A DNA stretch of 62,687 nt from Nitrospira sp. (GTDB taxonomy: Bacteria; Nitrospirota; Nitrospiria; Nitrospirales; Nitrospiraceae), in the NCBI GenBank assembly GCA_025934915.1, contig JAICWG010000006.1:1-62687 (forward strand), read 5' to 3'. Below are positions 55,749-62,687 of this stretch, piece after piece. The position numbers were made by a program, and so were the translations under genes. The notes beneath the pieces were generated by a model, which was not told where the DNA came from, made no database searches, and was given only the letters and a program-made list of their open reading frames with translations. Each line of letters opens with the position of its first letter. The stretch's first letter is position 1.

Positions 55749-56004
55749 GCTCTCCTCCTTGATGACCTGAGCCATATCAAGTGAGTCCGGATATGCCGAA
55801 CCTCTCTTCTTACTTCCTAGTCGTGGGAAACGGTGAAAAGGTTACAGCCGGTCCGATGGAGTACTCCGTTCGTCGATTCCAAGTGAAATCAGCAGGGACG
55901 CGAGGAAGCTGAAAATACATAGGGTTAGAGAGATCTATAGAATTCATCGCCTACTGGCTCGAAGCCAATATTGTGATAGGGTAGAAAGGGACAACGAGAA
56001 GGGG

Positions 56005-57456
56005 GTGTATGAAATGGCTGAAATCGGCCCCTATTCAAATTATCGCTTGACTGTTCGCTTGGAGCTCGCAAACAAACCCGGTATCTTCGCCCGTGTGGCG
56101 GCACTGTTGGCGGAGGAACAGGCCAATCTCGGCGCTGTCGATCTCGTGTCGGCGACAAAGACGCGCATGGTTCGGGACATCACTTTCGACGTTCAGAACG
56201 AGGAGCACGGTGAAAAAGTTCTTGCTCGTCTGGGCGAATTGCCGGACGTCATCGTGCTTTCGGCATCCGATCGCATCTTCCTCCTCCATCTTGGAGGCAA
56301 AATTCGGGTGGGGAGCAAGTTCCCGATCCGCACCAGAAATGTGCTCTCAATGGTGTATACCCCGGGAGTTGGACGTGTTTCTCAAGCGATCGCGAAAGAT
56401 AAGTCGAAAGTCTACACCTTTACGAGCAAGAGCAATAGCGTCGCGGTCGTCTCGGACGGATCCGCAGTGTTGGGACTAGGCAATCTCGGTCCGGAGGCGG
56501 CCCTCCCTGTCATGGAAGGCAAGGTGATGCTCTTTAAGGAGCTGGCGAATATCGATGCCTGGCCGATCTGTGTCAACACGCAAGAGCCGGACGAAATCGT
56601 GCGGATCGTCCAAGGTATCGCGCCTGGATTTGGCGGTGTCAATTTGGAAGATATCAGCGCGCCACGTTGCTTTGAGATCGAAACGAAACTTAAACAATCT
56701 CTTGATATTCCCGTGATGCATGACGACCAGCATGGCACGGCCGTCGTTCTCTTGGCAGCGTTGATGAATGCGCTAAGGGTCACAGGTAAACAGCTGGAAC
56801 GGGTTCGGATTGTCGTCAATGGTCTCGGCGCCGCAGGCACGGCATGCTGTCGAATCTTGTTGGCCGCCGGTGCAGCCCATGTGCTGGGATGCGACAAGGA
56901 GGGCATCATCCTGTACGGGGAAGCCGAGCACCTACGAGCTTACCGAACCGATCTTCGTGCCTGTTTCACGCGAGACCGTCCGAAAGGAACATTGCGTGAT
57001 GCGCTGAAAGGCGCTGATGTATTTATCGGTCTGTCCGTCGGCAATGTGGTGACTGCAGACGATGTTGATCTGATGGCTCCGGATCGAATCGTCTTTGCGT
57101 TGGCCAACCCTGATCCCGAGGTTTCCCCGGAGCTGGGGACCACTCATTCCACGATCTTTGCGACCGGGCGGTCGGATTATCCGAATCAGATCAACAATGC
57201 GCTCGCGTTTCCCGGGATCTTTCGCGGCGCGCTCGATGTTCAGGCCGGCGAGATCAACGAGGCCATGAAGTTGGCCGCGGCGCAGGCCATTGCCCATGTG
57301 ATTCCTGAAAATACGTTGAGCGAGGACTATATCATCCCCAGCGTGTTTGACAAGGAAGTCGTCCCGCGTGTCGCCCGGGCTGTCGCTGCCGCTGCGCGCG
57401 CCAGTGGAGTGGCCAGAAGACGGGCCAAGGCGGACGATCCTTCCATTCTTGAGTAA
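56005..57456 (+). CDS. NAD(P)-dependent malic enzyme with N-terminal ACT domain
   Basis: A 483-residue protein with GTG start at 56005; ATG 56014 (MAEIGPYSN) is a good alternative with GGGGG 8 bases upstream. Residues about 10-85 form an ACT domain (LTVRLELANKPGIFARVAAL, DITFDVQNEEHGEKVLARL), which usually binds an amino acid or other effector. The malic enzyme core follows: MVYTPGVGRVSQAIAKDKSK, catalytic Lys region MEGKVMLFKELANIDAWPIC, metal site in EDISAPRCFEIE, MHDDQHGTAVVLLAALMNAL, and dinucleotide loop VVNGLGAAGTACCRILLAAG. It converts malate to pyruvate and CO2, or the reverse, in the cytoplasm. Confidence 0.9.
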   Translation: MYEMAEIGPYSNYRLTVRLELANKPGIFARVAALLAEEQANLGAVDLVSATKTRMVRDITFDVQNEEHGEKVLARLGELPDVIVLSASDRIFLLHLGGKIRVGSKFPIRTRNVLSMVYTPGVGRVSQAIAKDKSKVYTFTSKSNSVAVVSDGSAVLGLGNLGPEAALPVMEGKVMLFKELANIDAWPICVNTQEPDEIVRIVQGIAPGFGGVNLEDISAPRCFEIETKLKQSLDIPVMHDDQHGTAVVLLAALMNALRVTGKQLERVRIVVNGLGAAGTACCRILLAAGAAHVLGCDKEGIILYGEAEHLRAYRTDLRACFTRDRPKGTLRDALKGADVFIGLSVGNVVTADDVDLMAPDRIVFALANPDPEVSPELGTTHSTIFATGRSDYPNQINNALAFPGIFRGALDVQAGEINEAMKLAAAQAIAHVIPENTLSEDYIIPSVFDKEVVPRVARAVAAAARASGVARRRAKADDPSILE

Positions 57457-57557
57457 GCGCCACAAGGCTCCCATGGGAAATAACCAGTCTGCCGCAGCCT
57501 TCAGGCTGTCGTCGTGGCTGTGGTACAATGCGCTCTTCTTGGAAGTCCGAGGGAGCC

Positions 57558-58187
57558 ATGCCGTTCTCGACTGCGAAATTTCTGAAATTCCGAAGCGGGA
57601 TGCAGACGCGTATCGGTTCACTGCGCTTAAAGACGGAAGACAGCCTGGAATGTGCCGTCGAGACGATGATGGAAGAACGTGTCGACGGGTTTTTCATGGT
57701 GGAACAAGGACTCGAGGAAATCATCAAGTCCCTCGTCGAAATCGAAGAAGAATTGGAGGCGATTCGAGATTTGGCCGGGGCCATGCGGTTGGAGTCCAGG
57801 CTGGAGTTTGTCGAAGAGCGGTGGGATGAATTCGACAGCGAAATTCGTGAACGCCCCAGACGGCGCCGCAAACGAGTCAGTCTCGCCGATATGCTCAAAG
57901 CCGCCGGTGGAACCGGACAGCTGTCGGAGAATCCACATGCCGTGAATAACGCGATGGATGCCTATGCGATTATGGGGATGGAGTTCGGCAGCTCTCTCGT
58001 CGATGTCACCGCCGCATTTCGAACCAAGGCGAAGCAGCTCCATCCCGACGCGAACAACGGTGATCGCAGCTCTGAACCGGAACTCCGCCGCATGTTGGAA
58101 GCCTATCAATTTCTCAAGGAATACCTGAGTCTGAGCAATACGGAACCCATGCCGCCCCCCGATCGCCCCTACGGCCCGTCCGAGTGA
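57558..58187 (+). CDS. Protein with C-terminal J-domain
   Basis: The start ATG 57558 (MPFSTAKFLKF) has GGGAG 5-6 bases upstream; the frame runs back to 57528. The protein has about 209 residues. The N-terminal two thirds are charged and helical (MEERVDGFFMVEQGLEEIIK, LEFVEERWDEFDSEIRERPR) with a basic stretch RPRRRRKR. The last 65 residues look like a J-domain, with DAYAIMGMEFGSSLVDVTAA, the HPD motif in AKQLHPDANNGD, and MLEAYQFLKEYL. A J-domain at the C-terminus rather than the N-terminus is unusual. It probably activates a DnaK partner. Confidence 0.78.
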   Translation: MPFSTAKFLKFRSGMQTRIGSLRLKTEDSLECAVETMMEERVDGFFMVEQGLEEIIKSLVEIEEELEAIRDLAGAMRLESRLEFVEERWDEFDSEIRERPRRRRKRVSLADMLKAAGGTGQLSENPHAVNNAMDAYAIMGMEFGSSLVDVTAAFRTKAKQLHPDANNGDRSSEPELRRMLEAYQFLKEYLSLSNTEPMPPPDRPYGPSE

Positions 58188-58194
58188 TGCACCG

Positions 58195-59406
58195 GTGACG
58201 ATGCTCATCCCACATCAATACATCACGAGTGCAACCGCACTCAGCGAATTGTGCGAGCATCTGCGGGACAGCCCGCGCCTGGCACTCGATACGGAATTCG
58301 TGGGTGAGGAGAGTTTTGTGCCGAAGCTCGAACTCATTCAAGTCGCGACCGAACGCACAGCGGCCATCATCGATTTTCCGGCTGTCCTGTCAGGGGGAAC
58401 CCTCGACGGGTTCTGGGAGATTGTCTGCGATTCGAGGATTCAGAAGGTCGTGCATGCAGGACGTCAAGATCTGGATCTCTTTGCAATCCATGCCGGGCAA
58501 ATCCCCAAACCGTTCTTCGACACTCAAATTGCCGCGGCGATGGTCGGCTTCGGCCCGCAAGTCGCCTATGCCAACCTCGTCCAACGGGTGCATGGAAAAC
58601 GGTTGGATAAGGCGCATACGTTTACGAATTGGAGTGCTCGTCCGCTGTCCCAAGATCAATTGGCCTATGCGCTCGAAGACGTGACGTTTCTCTTGGCGAT
58701 TTATGATCATCTGCATACCAAGTTGTCAAAACTCGGCCGGTTGCAATGGGTGCACGAAGAGTTCGCACGGCTTGAAGGTGTGGTCGGTGAGACCCGGCGC
58801 GAGCCGCACGAACGCTATCAACGCATACGGGGTTGGGATCAGCTCAAGCCGAAATCGGCAGCGGTCCTTCGGGAACTGACCGCCTGGCGCGAAGGGGAAG
58901 CGAAACGGAGGAATGTGCCTCGCGGACGGGTCGTCCGAGACGAAGTGCTGCTTCAACTGGCGCGACATCCGCCCCAACAGCAGGATGAGTTGCGCAAAGT
59001 GAGAGGCCTCCATGCTTCGGAAATCGACCGGCATGGAGAGTCGATGCTCGCCACGATTCAGGCGGCGCTTGCGCTTCCGTCATCAGCCTGGCCGGTGCTT
59101 TCTAAAGAGCGAAAGCTTGAGCCGGAATCGAACGGATTTGTGGAACTGCTTCAGGCTATCGTCAAGGCGCGCGCCTTGGAGGAGGAAATTGCGCCGACTC
59201 TGTTGGCGACCACGGCTGATCTTCAGGAATTGGCCGATGCCAAGGCGAATCGATCGGCTCTGGATCTCCCACTCTTAAAGGGATGGCGACGAATCTTGGT
59301 GGGGGATCTTCTGCTCGACGCGTTAGACGGAAAAATCGCTTTCACCGTTGATCAACAGACCAGGACGATTCGGTGGTCGCTGTCCGAACGGGCCACCGAT
59401 CGTTGA
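58195..59406 (+). CDS. rnd: Ribonuclease D
   Basis: A 403-residue protein with GTG 58195 or ATG 58201 as start. DEDD exonuclease motifs: Exo I LALDTEFVGEESFVPKLELI, Exo II VHAGRQDLDLFAIHAG, and Exo III QLAYALEDVTFLLAIYDHLH with YxxxD. HRDC domains follow (RLRGWDQLKPKSAAVLRELT-like and later HASEIDRHGESMLATI). RNase D trims tRNA 3' ends. It follows the J-domain gene after 7 bp. A hairpin repeat lies after its stop. Confidence 0.92.
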   Translation: MTMLIPHQYITSATALSELCEHLRDSPRLALDTEFVGEESFVPKLELIQVATERTAAIIDFPAVLSGGTLDGFWEIVCDSRIQKVVHAGRQDLDLFAIHAGQIPKPFFDTQIAAAMVGFGPQVAYANLVQRVHGKRLDKAHTFTNWSARPLSQDQLAYALEDVTFLLAIYDHLHTKLSKLGRLQWVHEEFARLEGVVGETRREPHERYQRIRGWDQLKPKSAAVLRELTAWREGEAKRRNVPRGRVVRDEVLLQLARHPPQQQDELRKVRGLHASEIDRHGESMLATIQAALALPSSAWPVLSKERKLEPESNGFVELLQAIVKARALEEEIAPTLLATTADLQELADAKANRSALDLPLLKGWRRILVGDLLLDALDGKIAFTVDQQTRTIRWSLSERATDR

Positions 59407-59434
59407 GCGACTGGGACTTAATCGAAGTGGCAGC

Positions 59435-59556
59435 AGGATGTTCAAAAAGGCCTTCCAGCAAGGCCGCAGCGAGTGAAGAGGCGAGGCATACTTTGTTCTG
59501 TATGTTGAGCCTCTGAGCGATGCGAGAACGAAGCTGGAGGACTTTTTCAACATCCT
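59435..59556. repeat. Imperfect palindromic repeat (about 122 bp) between convergent genes
   Basis: The ends aggatgttcaaaaaggcctt and aagctggaggactttttcaa then catcct are inverted relative to each other, with ccagc/gctgg and gaggcgagg/cctctgagc inside. It occupies the gap between the convergent rnd and arsC-like genes, so it can fold on both strands and may act as a two-way terminator or messenger-end stabiliser. Elements of this type are, from memory, frequent in Nitrospira genomes; only one copy is in this window. Confidence 0.75.
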
Positions 59557-59905
59557 ATAAGAGTTTCTTGATCGAGTCCGCCGGTCTCGCCAGCATAGCC
59601 TGGTCGCCTTTCTCCACGATGGGCCGTTGAATAAGGTCTGGGTGTTTTACCATCAGGTCGAACAGTTCATCGTCGGTGAGCTGTTTCTTCGCCAGGCCGA
59701 GTTCGTGGTACAGGTCTTCTTTGGTTCGAAGCACGTCTTTGGGGAAAAGACCGGCCTTCTTCAAGAGCGTTTTAAGCTGTGTTTTGGTAAACGACCGCTC
59801 ATAGTAGTTGATAGCTGTAAAAGGTGTCCCGCTGTCCTTAAGCAGTTGTACGGCTTGTCGGCATGTCGTGCAGGTCGGTTTGTGATAGATCGTGATATCG
59901 GCCAT
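59555..59905 (-). CDS. ArsC/Spx-like thioredoxin-fold protein
   Basis: A 116-residue protein. The N-terminus ADITIYHKPTCTTCRQAVQL has Cys12 and Cys15 (CTTC), as in the ArsC/Spx/YffB superfamily. The rest (INYYERSFTKTQLKTLLKKA, DELFDLMVKHPDLIQRPIVE) is typical, including the Arg-Pro (RPIV) near residue 95 that binds oxyanion in ArsC-type enzymes. It may be an arsenate reductase-like protein or a thiol-redox protein of the YffB kind. The class is certain, the substrate is not. Confidence 0.85.
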   Translation of the reverse strand: MADITIYHKPTCTTCRQAVQLLKDSGTPFTAINYYERSFTKTQLKTLLKKAGLFPKDVLRTKEDLYHELGLAKKQLTDDELFDLMVKHPDLIQRPIVEKGDQAMLARPADSIKKLL

Positions 59906-59994
59906 AGTGACTCCTTGGTGAAAAGACGCGTCTTGACGATTTTTTTCACTCTGTGTTAGATCCCAACCAGTGATATGCCTGAAAGAGGATCGTT

Positions 59995-60363
59995 ATGCCG
60001 TGGATTGGAACAAGCTCTACCGGTCGATTCGCCTGCGCCGATGTCTCTCAACGAACGCTGAAGGATCTCCGTATCAAGCGTAAGGGCCAGCCGGTCTTCG
60101 TCCTTGGGCATGTGCTCGCTCGCAAGGGACAAGAAGCAATCTTTGAAGCCTTCAACGACCGGCTGGCCGTTGTGAAGTTCAGCGATGAGGGACTCGTGGG
60201 CTATGACCCTCGTGAGCTTCTTCTTCCCACTGAAATCGATGAGCATGGCGTTCCGTATTTTGAGATTCGACCATGTCGATTCTGTGAGATGCTCTTTCCC
60301 CTTACCATGGAGGAACGCGAGTCTGATCATGAGCCTGAACATTGTCCAGATTGTACTGCCTGA
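59995..60363 (+). CDS. Small zinc-ribbon protein of unknown function
   Basis: A 122-residue protein starting with ATG 59995 and GAGGA just upstream. The middle is soluble and mixed (VFVLGHVLARKGQEAIFEAF). The C-terminal part holds two CxxC pairs, CRFCEMLF and HCPDC, separated by about 20 residues, a likely zinc ribbon. I do not recognise the family. A DNA- or RNA-binding or metal-linked role is only a guess. Its stop is 11 bp before the convergent stop of 60375-60767. Confidence 0.65.
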   Translation: MPWIGTSSTGRFACADVSQRTLKDLRIKRKGQPVFVLGHVLARKGQEAIFEAFNDRLAVVKFSDEGLVGYDPRELLLPTEIDEHGVPYFEIRPCRFCEMLFPLTMEERESDHEPEHCPDCTA

Positions 60364-60374
60364 TCAACCCAATG

Positions 60375-60767
60375 TTAGTCGACAAAGGGAGCCACTTCCA
60401 AAGCCTTTTTCAGCAAGCAGTCTCCTGCAAACCCCTGTAACACCATCGGTAACATGGCCCCGTCAATGGCGCGTACGGAATGTATTCGGAACCCGGCTGA
60501 AGACGGTTGCCCTTCGAGCTTGAGCGAGTGACAGATTTCCAACTGTTTCCAGACCAAATTTGACAGAATGTGATCGGAGGCCAGGAGCGTCATGTCGCTG
60601 ACCGATCCATCGATGGCCACCTTCGCGGGAATTCGTGTTTTATCCTTGGGAAGTTCAACGACGACGGCGAACGCGACAACGTCCTCCTCCGTTACGGCCG
60701 AAGAAGTCGTCACGACATCCGACATCATGATGAAAAAGCCGCACATGATGATGGTTGTTCGTATCAT
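60375..60767 (-). CDS. Putative secreted protein of unknown function
   Basis: A 130-residue protein with an N-terminal hydrophobic stretch (MIRTTIIMCGFFIMMSDVVT) and possible cleavage near SSA. The mature part mixes beta-type segments (VVAFAVVVELPKDKTRIPAK) with polar ones and has an AIDGAMLPMVLQGFAGDCLL segment near the end. No family is recognised. Gene boundaries are supported by the clean frame; the start has no clear ribosome site. Confidence 0.55.
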   Translation of the reverse strand: MIRTTIIMCGFFIMMSDVVTTSSAVTEEDVVAFAVVVELPKDKTRIPAKVAIDGSVSDMTLLASDHILSNLVWKQLEICHSLKLEGQPSSAGFRIHSVRAIDGAMLPMVLQGFAGDCLLKKALEVAPFVD

Positions 60768-60910
60768 TCACATCTCTGATCCATGTGCCGATATGATTCG
60801 ATCCAGCAACGTTTAGTATGCCAAGCACGATTTTCCATTGCAAGAATGACGCACCGTCATGGTAGGGTATGGAGAGGCGCAAGAAAAGCTCGTGTCATCT
60901 GAGGTGAATC

Positions 60911-62044
60911 ATGCCCCATGATTTCATGCCGGGATTAGCCGGTGTCCCGGCTGCTACTTCCTCGATCAGCGATGTCGATGGTCAACGTGGAATTTTGGAA
61001 TACCGAGGGATTCGAGTCGAAACACTCTGTTCGGATTCATCGTACCTGGAAACAGCGTATCTTCTTCTTTTCGGACGTCTTCCTTCAGCGACTGAATTCC
61101 AACGCTGGGTCAGCGACATCACCCATCATCGGCGCATCAAGTTCCGCATCATCGATTTGCTGAAAAGTTTGCCGGAGCAGGGTCATCCCATGGATGCGCT
61201 TCAAGCGGCCGTGGCGGCGCTCGGCATGTTTTATCCGGGCCGCAACGTCAAGGATGTCGAGAATAATTATTGGAGCGCAGTACGACTTGTCGCCAAATTG
61301 CCGACAATTGTCGCGGCCTGGGCGAGGCTTCGCCACGGTGACGATCCGATCGTACCGCGCGACGACCTCGGGTTCAGCGAGAACTTTTTCTATATGCTGA
61401 CGGAATCCATTGCGCCACCGGTGTGGGCTGAAATCTTCGATGATTGCCTGATCCTCCATGCCGAACACACCATGAACGCGTCTACGTTTGCGGGCCTGGT
61501 CACGGCGTCAACTCTGGCCGATCCTTATACGGTTGTGGCGTCGTCGATCGGCGCGCTGAAAGGTCCCCTGCATGGGGGCGCAAACGAAGAAGTGGTGGTG
61601 ATGCTCAGAGAGATCGGAACTCCGGATAAGGCGCGGTTGTCTGTTGAGCATGCCTTGCAGAACAAGAAAAAACTGATGGGATTCGGCCACCGCGTCTATA
61701 AGGTCAAGGACCCTCGCGCCACGGTTCTTCAAGAACTCTGTCGACGCTTGTTCAAAGAATGCGGAAGCTCACCGTTGTATGACATTGCATTGGAAGTGGA
61801 GGCGGCGGCCGGAACTATGCTGAACGGCAAGGGCATCTATTCCAATGTCGATTTCTACTCCGGTATTGTTTACGACAAGATGGGCATCGACATCGATCTT
61901 TTTACCCCGCTCTTTGCCATGTCGCGGGTGTCGGGCTGGTTGGCCCATTGGTTGGAGCAGCTTCAAGAAAACAAACTGTTCCGGCCGGATCAAATCTACT
62001 CCGGAGAGCATAACCGGCCCTACGTGCCCATCGATCAGCGGTAA
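60911..62044 (+). CDS. gltA: Citrate synthase
   Basis: A 377-residue protein starting with ATG 60911 and GAGGTG 5 bases upstream. Motifs include GVPAATSSISDVDGQRGILE with YRGI, HAEHTMNASTFAGLVTAS (catalytic His region), GALKGPLHGGANEEVVVMLR (second His), FGHRVYKVKDPRATVL (Arg and Asp region) and YSNVDFYSGIVYDKMGID. It condenses oxaloacetate and acetyl-CoA to citrate. The short N-terminus is typical of the bacterial type without a long NADH-binding domain. Its neighbour is an unlinked small heat-shock gene. Confidence 0.93.
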   Translation: MPHDFMPGLAGVPAATSSISDVDGQRGILEYRGIRVETLCSDSSYLETAYLLLFGRLPSATEFQRWVSDITHHRRIKFRIIDLLKSLPEQGHPMDALQAAVAALGMFYPGRNVKDVENNYWSAVRLVAKLPTIVAAWARLRHGDDPIVPRDDLGFSENFFYMLTESIAPPVWAEIFDDCLILHAEHTMNASTFAGLVTASTLADPYTVVASSIGALKGPLHGGANEEVVVMLREIGTPDKARLSVEHALQNKKKLMGFGHRVYKVKDPRATVLQELCRRLFKECGSSPLYDIALEVEAAAGTMLNGKGIYSNVDFYSGIVYDKMGIDIDLFTPLFAMSRVSGWLAHWLEQLQENKLFRPDQIYSGEHNRPYVPIDQR

Positions 62045-62073
62045 TCACCGTATTGGCAAGGCTCTCCTAACCC

Positions 62074-62101
62074 TTGACTTCCCCCTCCATCGATTTATCT
62101 A
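62074..62101 (+). promoter_or_regulatory. Sigma-70-like promoter candidate for hsp20
   Basis: TTGACT (62074-62079) and TATCTA (62096-62101) lie 16 bases apart, about 80 bp before the hsp20 start. The -35 box is good, the -10 box is poor (3 of 6). No CIRCE or obvious heat-shock sigma box was recognised. Confidence 0.35.
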
Positions 62102-62181
62102 AGATTCAGACAGTGTGAATCGGCGCAGCGCCAGTAGATCCGGTTAGATAGTCACAAAGGAACAATACGAAGGAGGTCACT

Positions 62182-62631
62182 ATGACACTCGTACGATGGG
62201 ATCCATTTCGGGAATTGGAAGAAGTCTCAGATCGATTGAACCGCATGTTCGCGCGCCCTGCTGACTCGAGAACCAACGGCAAAGAGACCATGATCGTGGC
62301 GGACTGGACACCGTCGGTCGATATCAGTGAGACCGGAGGGGAGTATCAGATCAAGGCCGAGATTCCGGATGTGAAGAAAGAGGATGTAAAGGTCATGCTC
62401 GAGGATGGGGTGCTCACCATTCAAGGAGAGCGGAAGCACGAGAAGGAAGAGAAGGGGAAGAAGTTCCATCGAATCGAGCGATCCTACGGCAGCTTCGTCC
62501 GAACCTTCTCGCTGCCTGATGTGATCGACGAAGAAAAGGTAAAGGCGGAGTTCAAAGATGGGGTGCTCAACCTCCATCTGCCGAAATCGGAGAAGGCGAA
62601 ACCAAAGGCCATCGAAGTCAAGGTGGCGTAA
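62182..62631 (+). CDS. Hsp20/alpha-crystallin small heat-shock protein
   Basis: A 149-residue protein with a strong GAAGGAGG site before ATG 62182. The N-terminus is TLVRWDPFRELEEVSDRLNR, and the alpha-crystallin domain has WTPSVDISETGGEYQIKAEI, VKVMLEDGVLTIQGERKHEK, the RIERSYGSFVRTFSLP signature and FKDGVLNLHLPKSEKAKP. It holds partly unfolded proteins for refolding. It has its own promoter region and its own terminator. Confidence 0.93.
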   Translation: MTLVRWDPFRELEEVSDRLNRMFARPADSRTNGKETMIVADWTPSVDISETGGEYQIKAEIPDVKKEDVKVMLEDGVLTIQGERKHEKEEKGKKFHRIERSYGSFVRTFSLPDVIDEEKVKAEFKDGVLNLHLPKSEKAKPKAIEVKVA

Positions 62632-62655
62632 ACCGCTCCGACAATGTCTTCTGAA

Positions 62656-62687
62656 ACAAAGGCCCGCCTCCCCAGGCGGGCCTTTGT
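62656..62687 (+). terminator. Strong intrinsic terminator after hsp20 (cut by window end)
   Basis: A perfect 14-bp stem: acaaaggcccgcct (62656-62669) with aggcgggcctttgt (62674-62687) around cccc. The T-run begins inside the right arm (tttgt) and continues beyond the window. Confidence 0.85.

Overview
The window looks like a chromosomal segment of a Gram-negative, environmental bacterium, most likely a Nitrospira-like member of the Nitrospirota. This is an inference. It rests on a large exopolysaccharide (EPS) locus tied to a VPLPA-CTERM/exosortase sorting system with PEP-CTERM-type partner genes, a two-permease RND pump, a polyphosphate-type Ppx/SixA neighbourhood, and a hairpin repeat at 59.4 kb of a kind I associate with Nitrospira. 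No rRNA, tRNA or CRISPR array was seen.

Layout. (1) 1-738 is the 3' part of a GDP-L-fucose synthase-like gene. (2) 0.8-7.3 kb is an accessory patch. It holds a vapC toxin gene interrupted in frame by a 108-bp triple-hairpin repeat beside a decayed antitoxin, a PemK/MazF-type toxin-antitoxin pair, IS3-like and IS1-like transposase scraps, an unusual two-gene cassette (helical toxin-like protein plus tail-fibre-like repeat protein), a second identical copy of the 108-bp repeat, and a 215-bp MITE-like element with perfect 20-bp inverted ends. (3) 7.3-37.3 kb is the EPS and protein-sorting locus, all on the plus strand. It carries wecB, decayed second copies of nucleotide-sugar genes, a Wzx-like flippase, four glycosyltransferases, an O-antigen ligase/polymerase-like protein, a methyltransferase, an asparagine synthase-type amidotransferase, a secreted DUF4091 protein, a heparinase-like lyase, a VPLPA-CTERM protein, its exosortase (XrtD/EpsI type), a WecA-like initiating transferase, a TPR lipoprotein, a Wza-like export protein, an outer-membrane barrel protein, a Wzz-like chain-length protein, a CpsD-like kinase, an ExeA-like ATPase and a TPR protein. 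(4) 37.5-41.7 kb has sixA, two thymidylate-kinase-like paralogues (one with an altered P-loop), ppx/gppA and an OmpA/Pal-like lipoprotein. (5) 41.7-45.4 kb is one long gene fusing a DUF255 thioredoxin protein to an aldo/keto reductase. (6) 45.5-55.75 kb, all on the minus strand, reads as an envelope-stress island: a 36-codon leader ORF, ECF sigma factor, small membrane protein (possible anti-sigma), Spy/CpxP-like chaperone, HtrA-like protease and an MdtABC-like RND pump. (7) 56.0-62.7 kb is ordinary metabolism and housekeeping: ACT-malic enzyme, J-domain protein, RNase D, ArsC/Spx-like protein, two small unknown proteins, citrate synthase and Hsp20, ending in a strong terminator.

How the genes fit together. 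The EPS locus holds most steps of a Wzx/Wzy-type pathway: sugar activation (fcl, wecB), chain initiation on undecaprenyl phosphate (WecA-like), elongation (glycosyltransferases), flipping, polymerisation, chain-length control (Wzz/CpsD) and export (Wza-like). The exosortase and its single nearby substrate suggest that a surface protein is processed together with the polymer. Likely new or under-described points are the in-frame hairpin element, the decayed fcl-wecB duplicate, the two-gene cassette at 2.7-5.2 kb, the envelope-stress island with its leader ORF, the DUF255-AKR fusion and the TMK-like pair.
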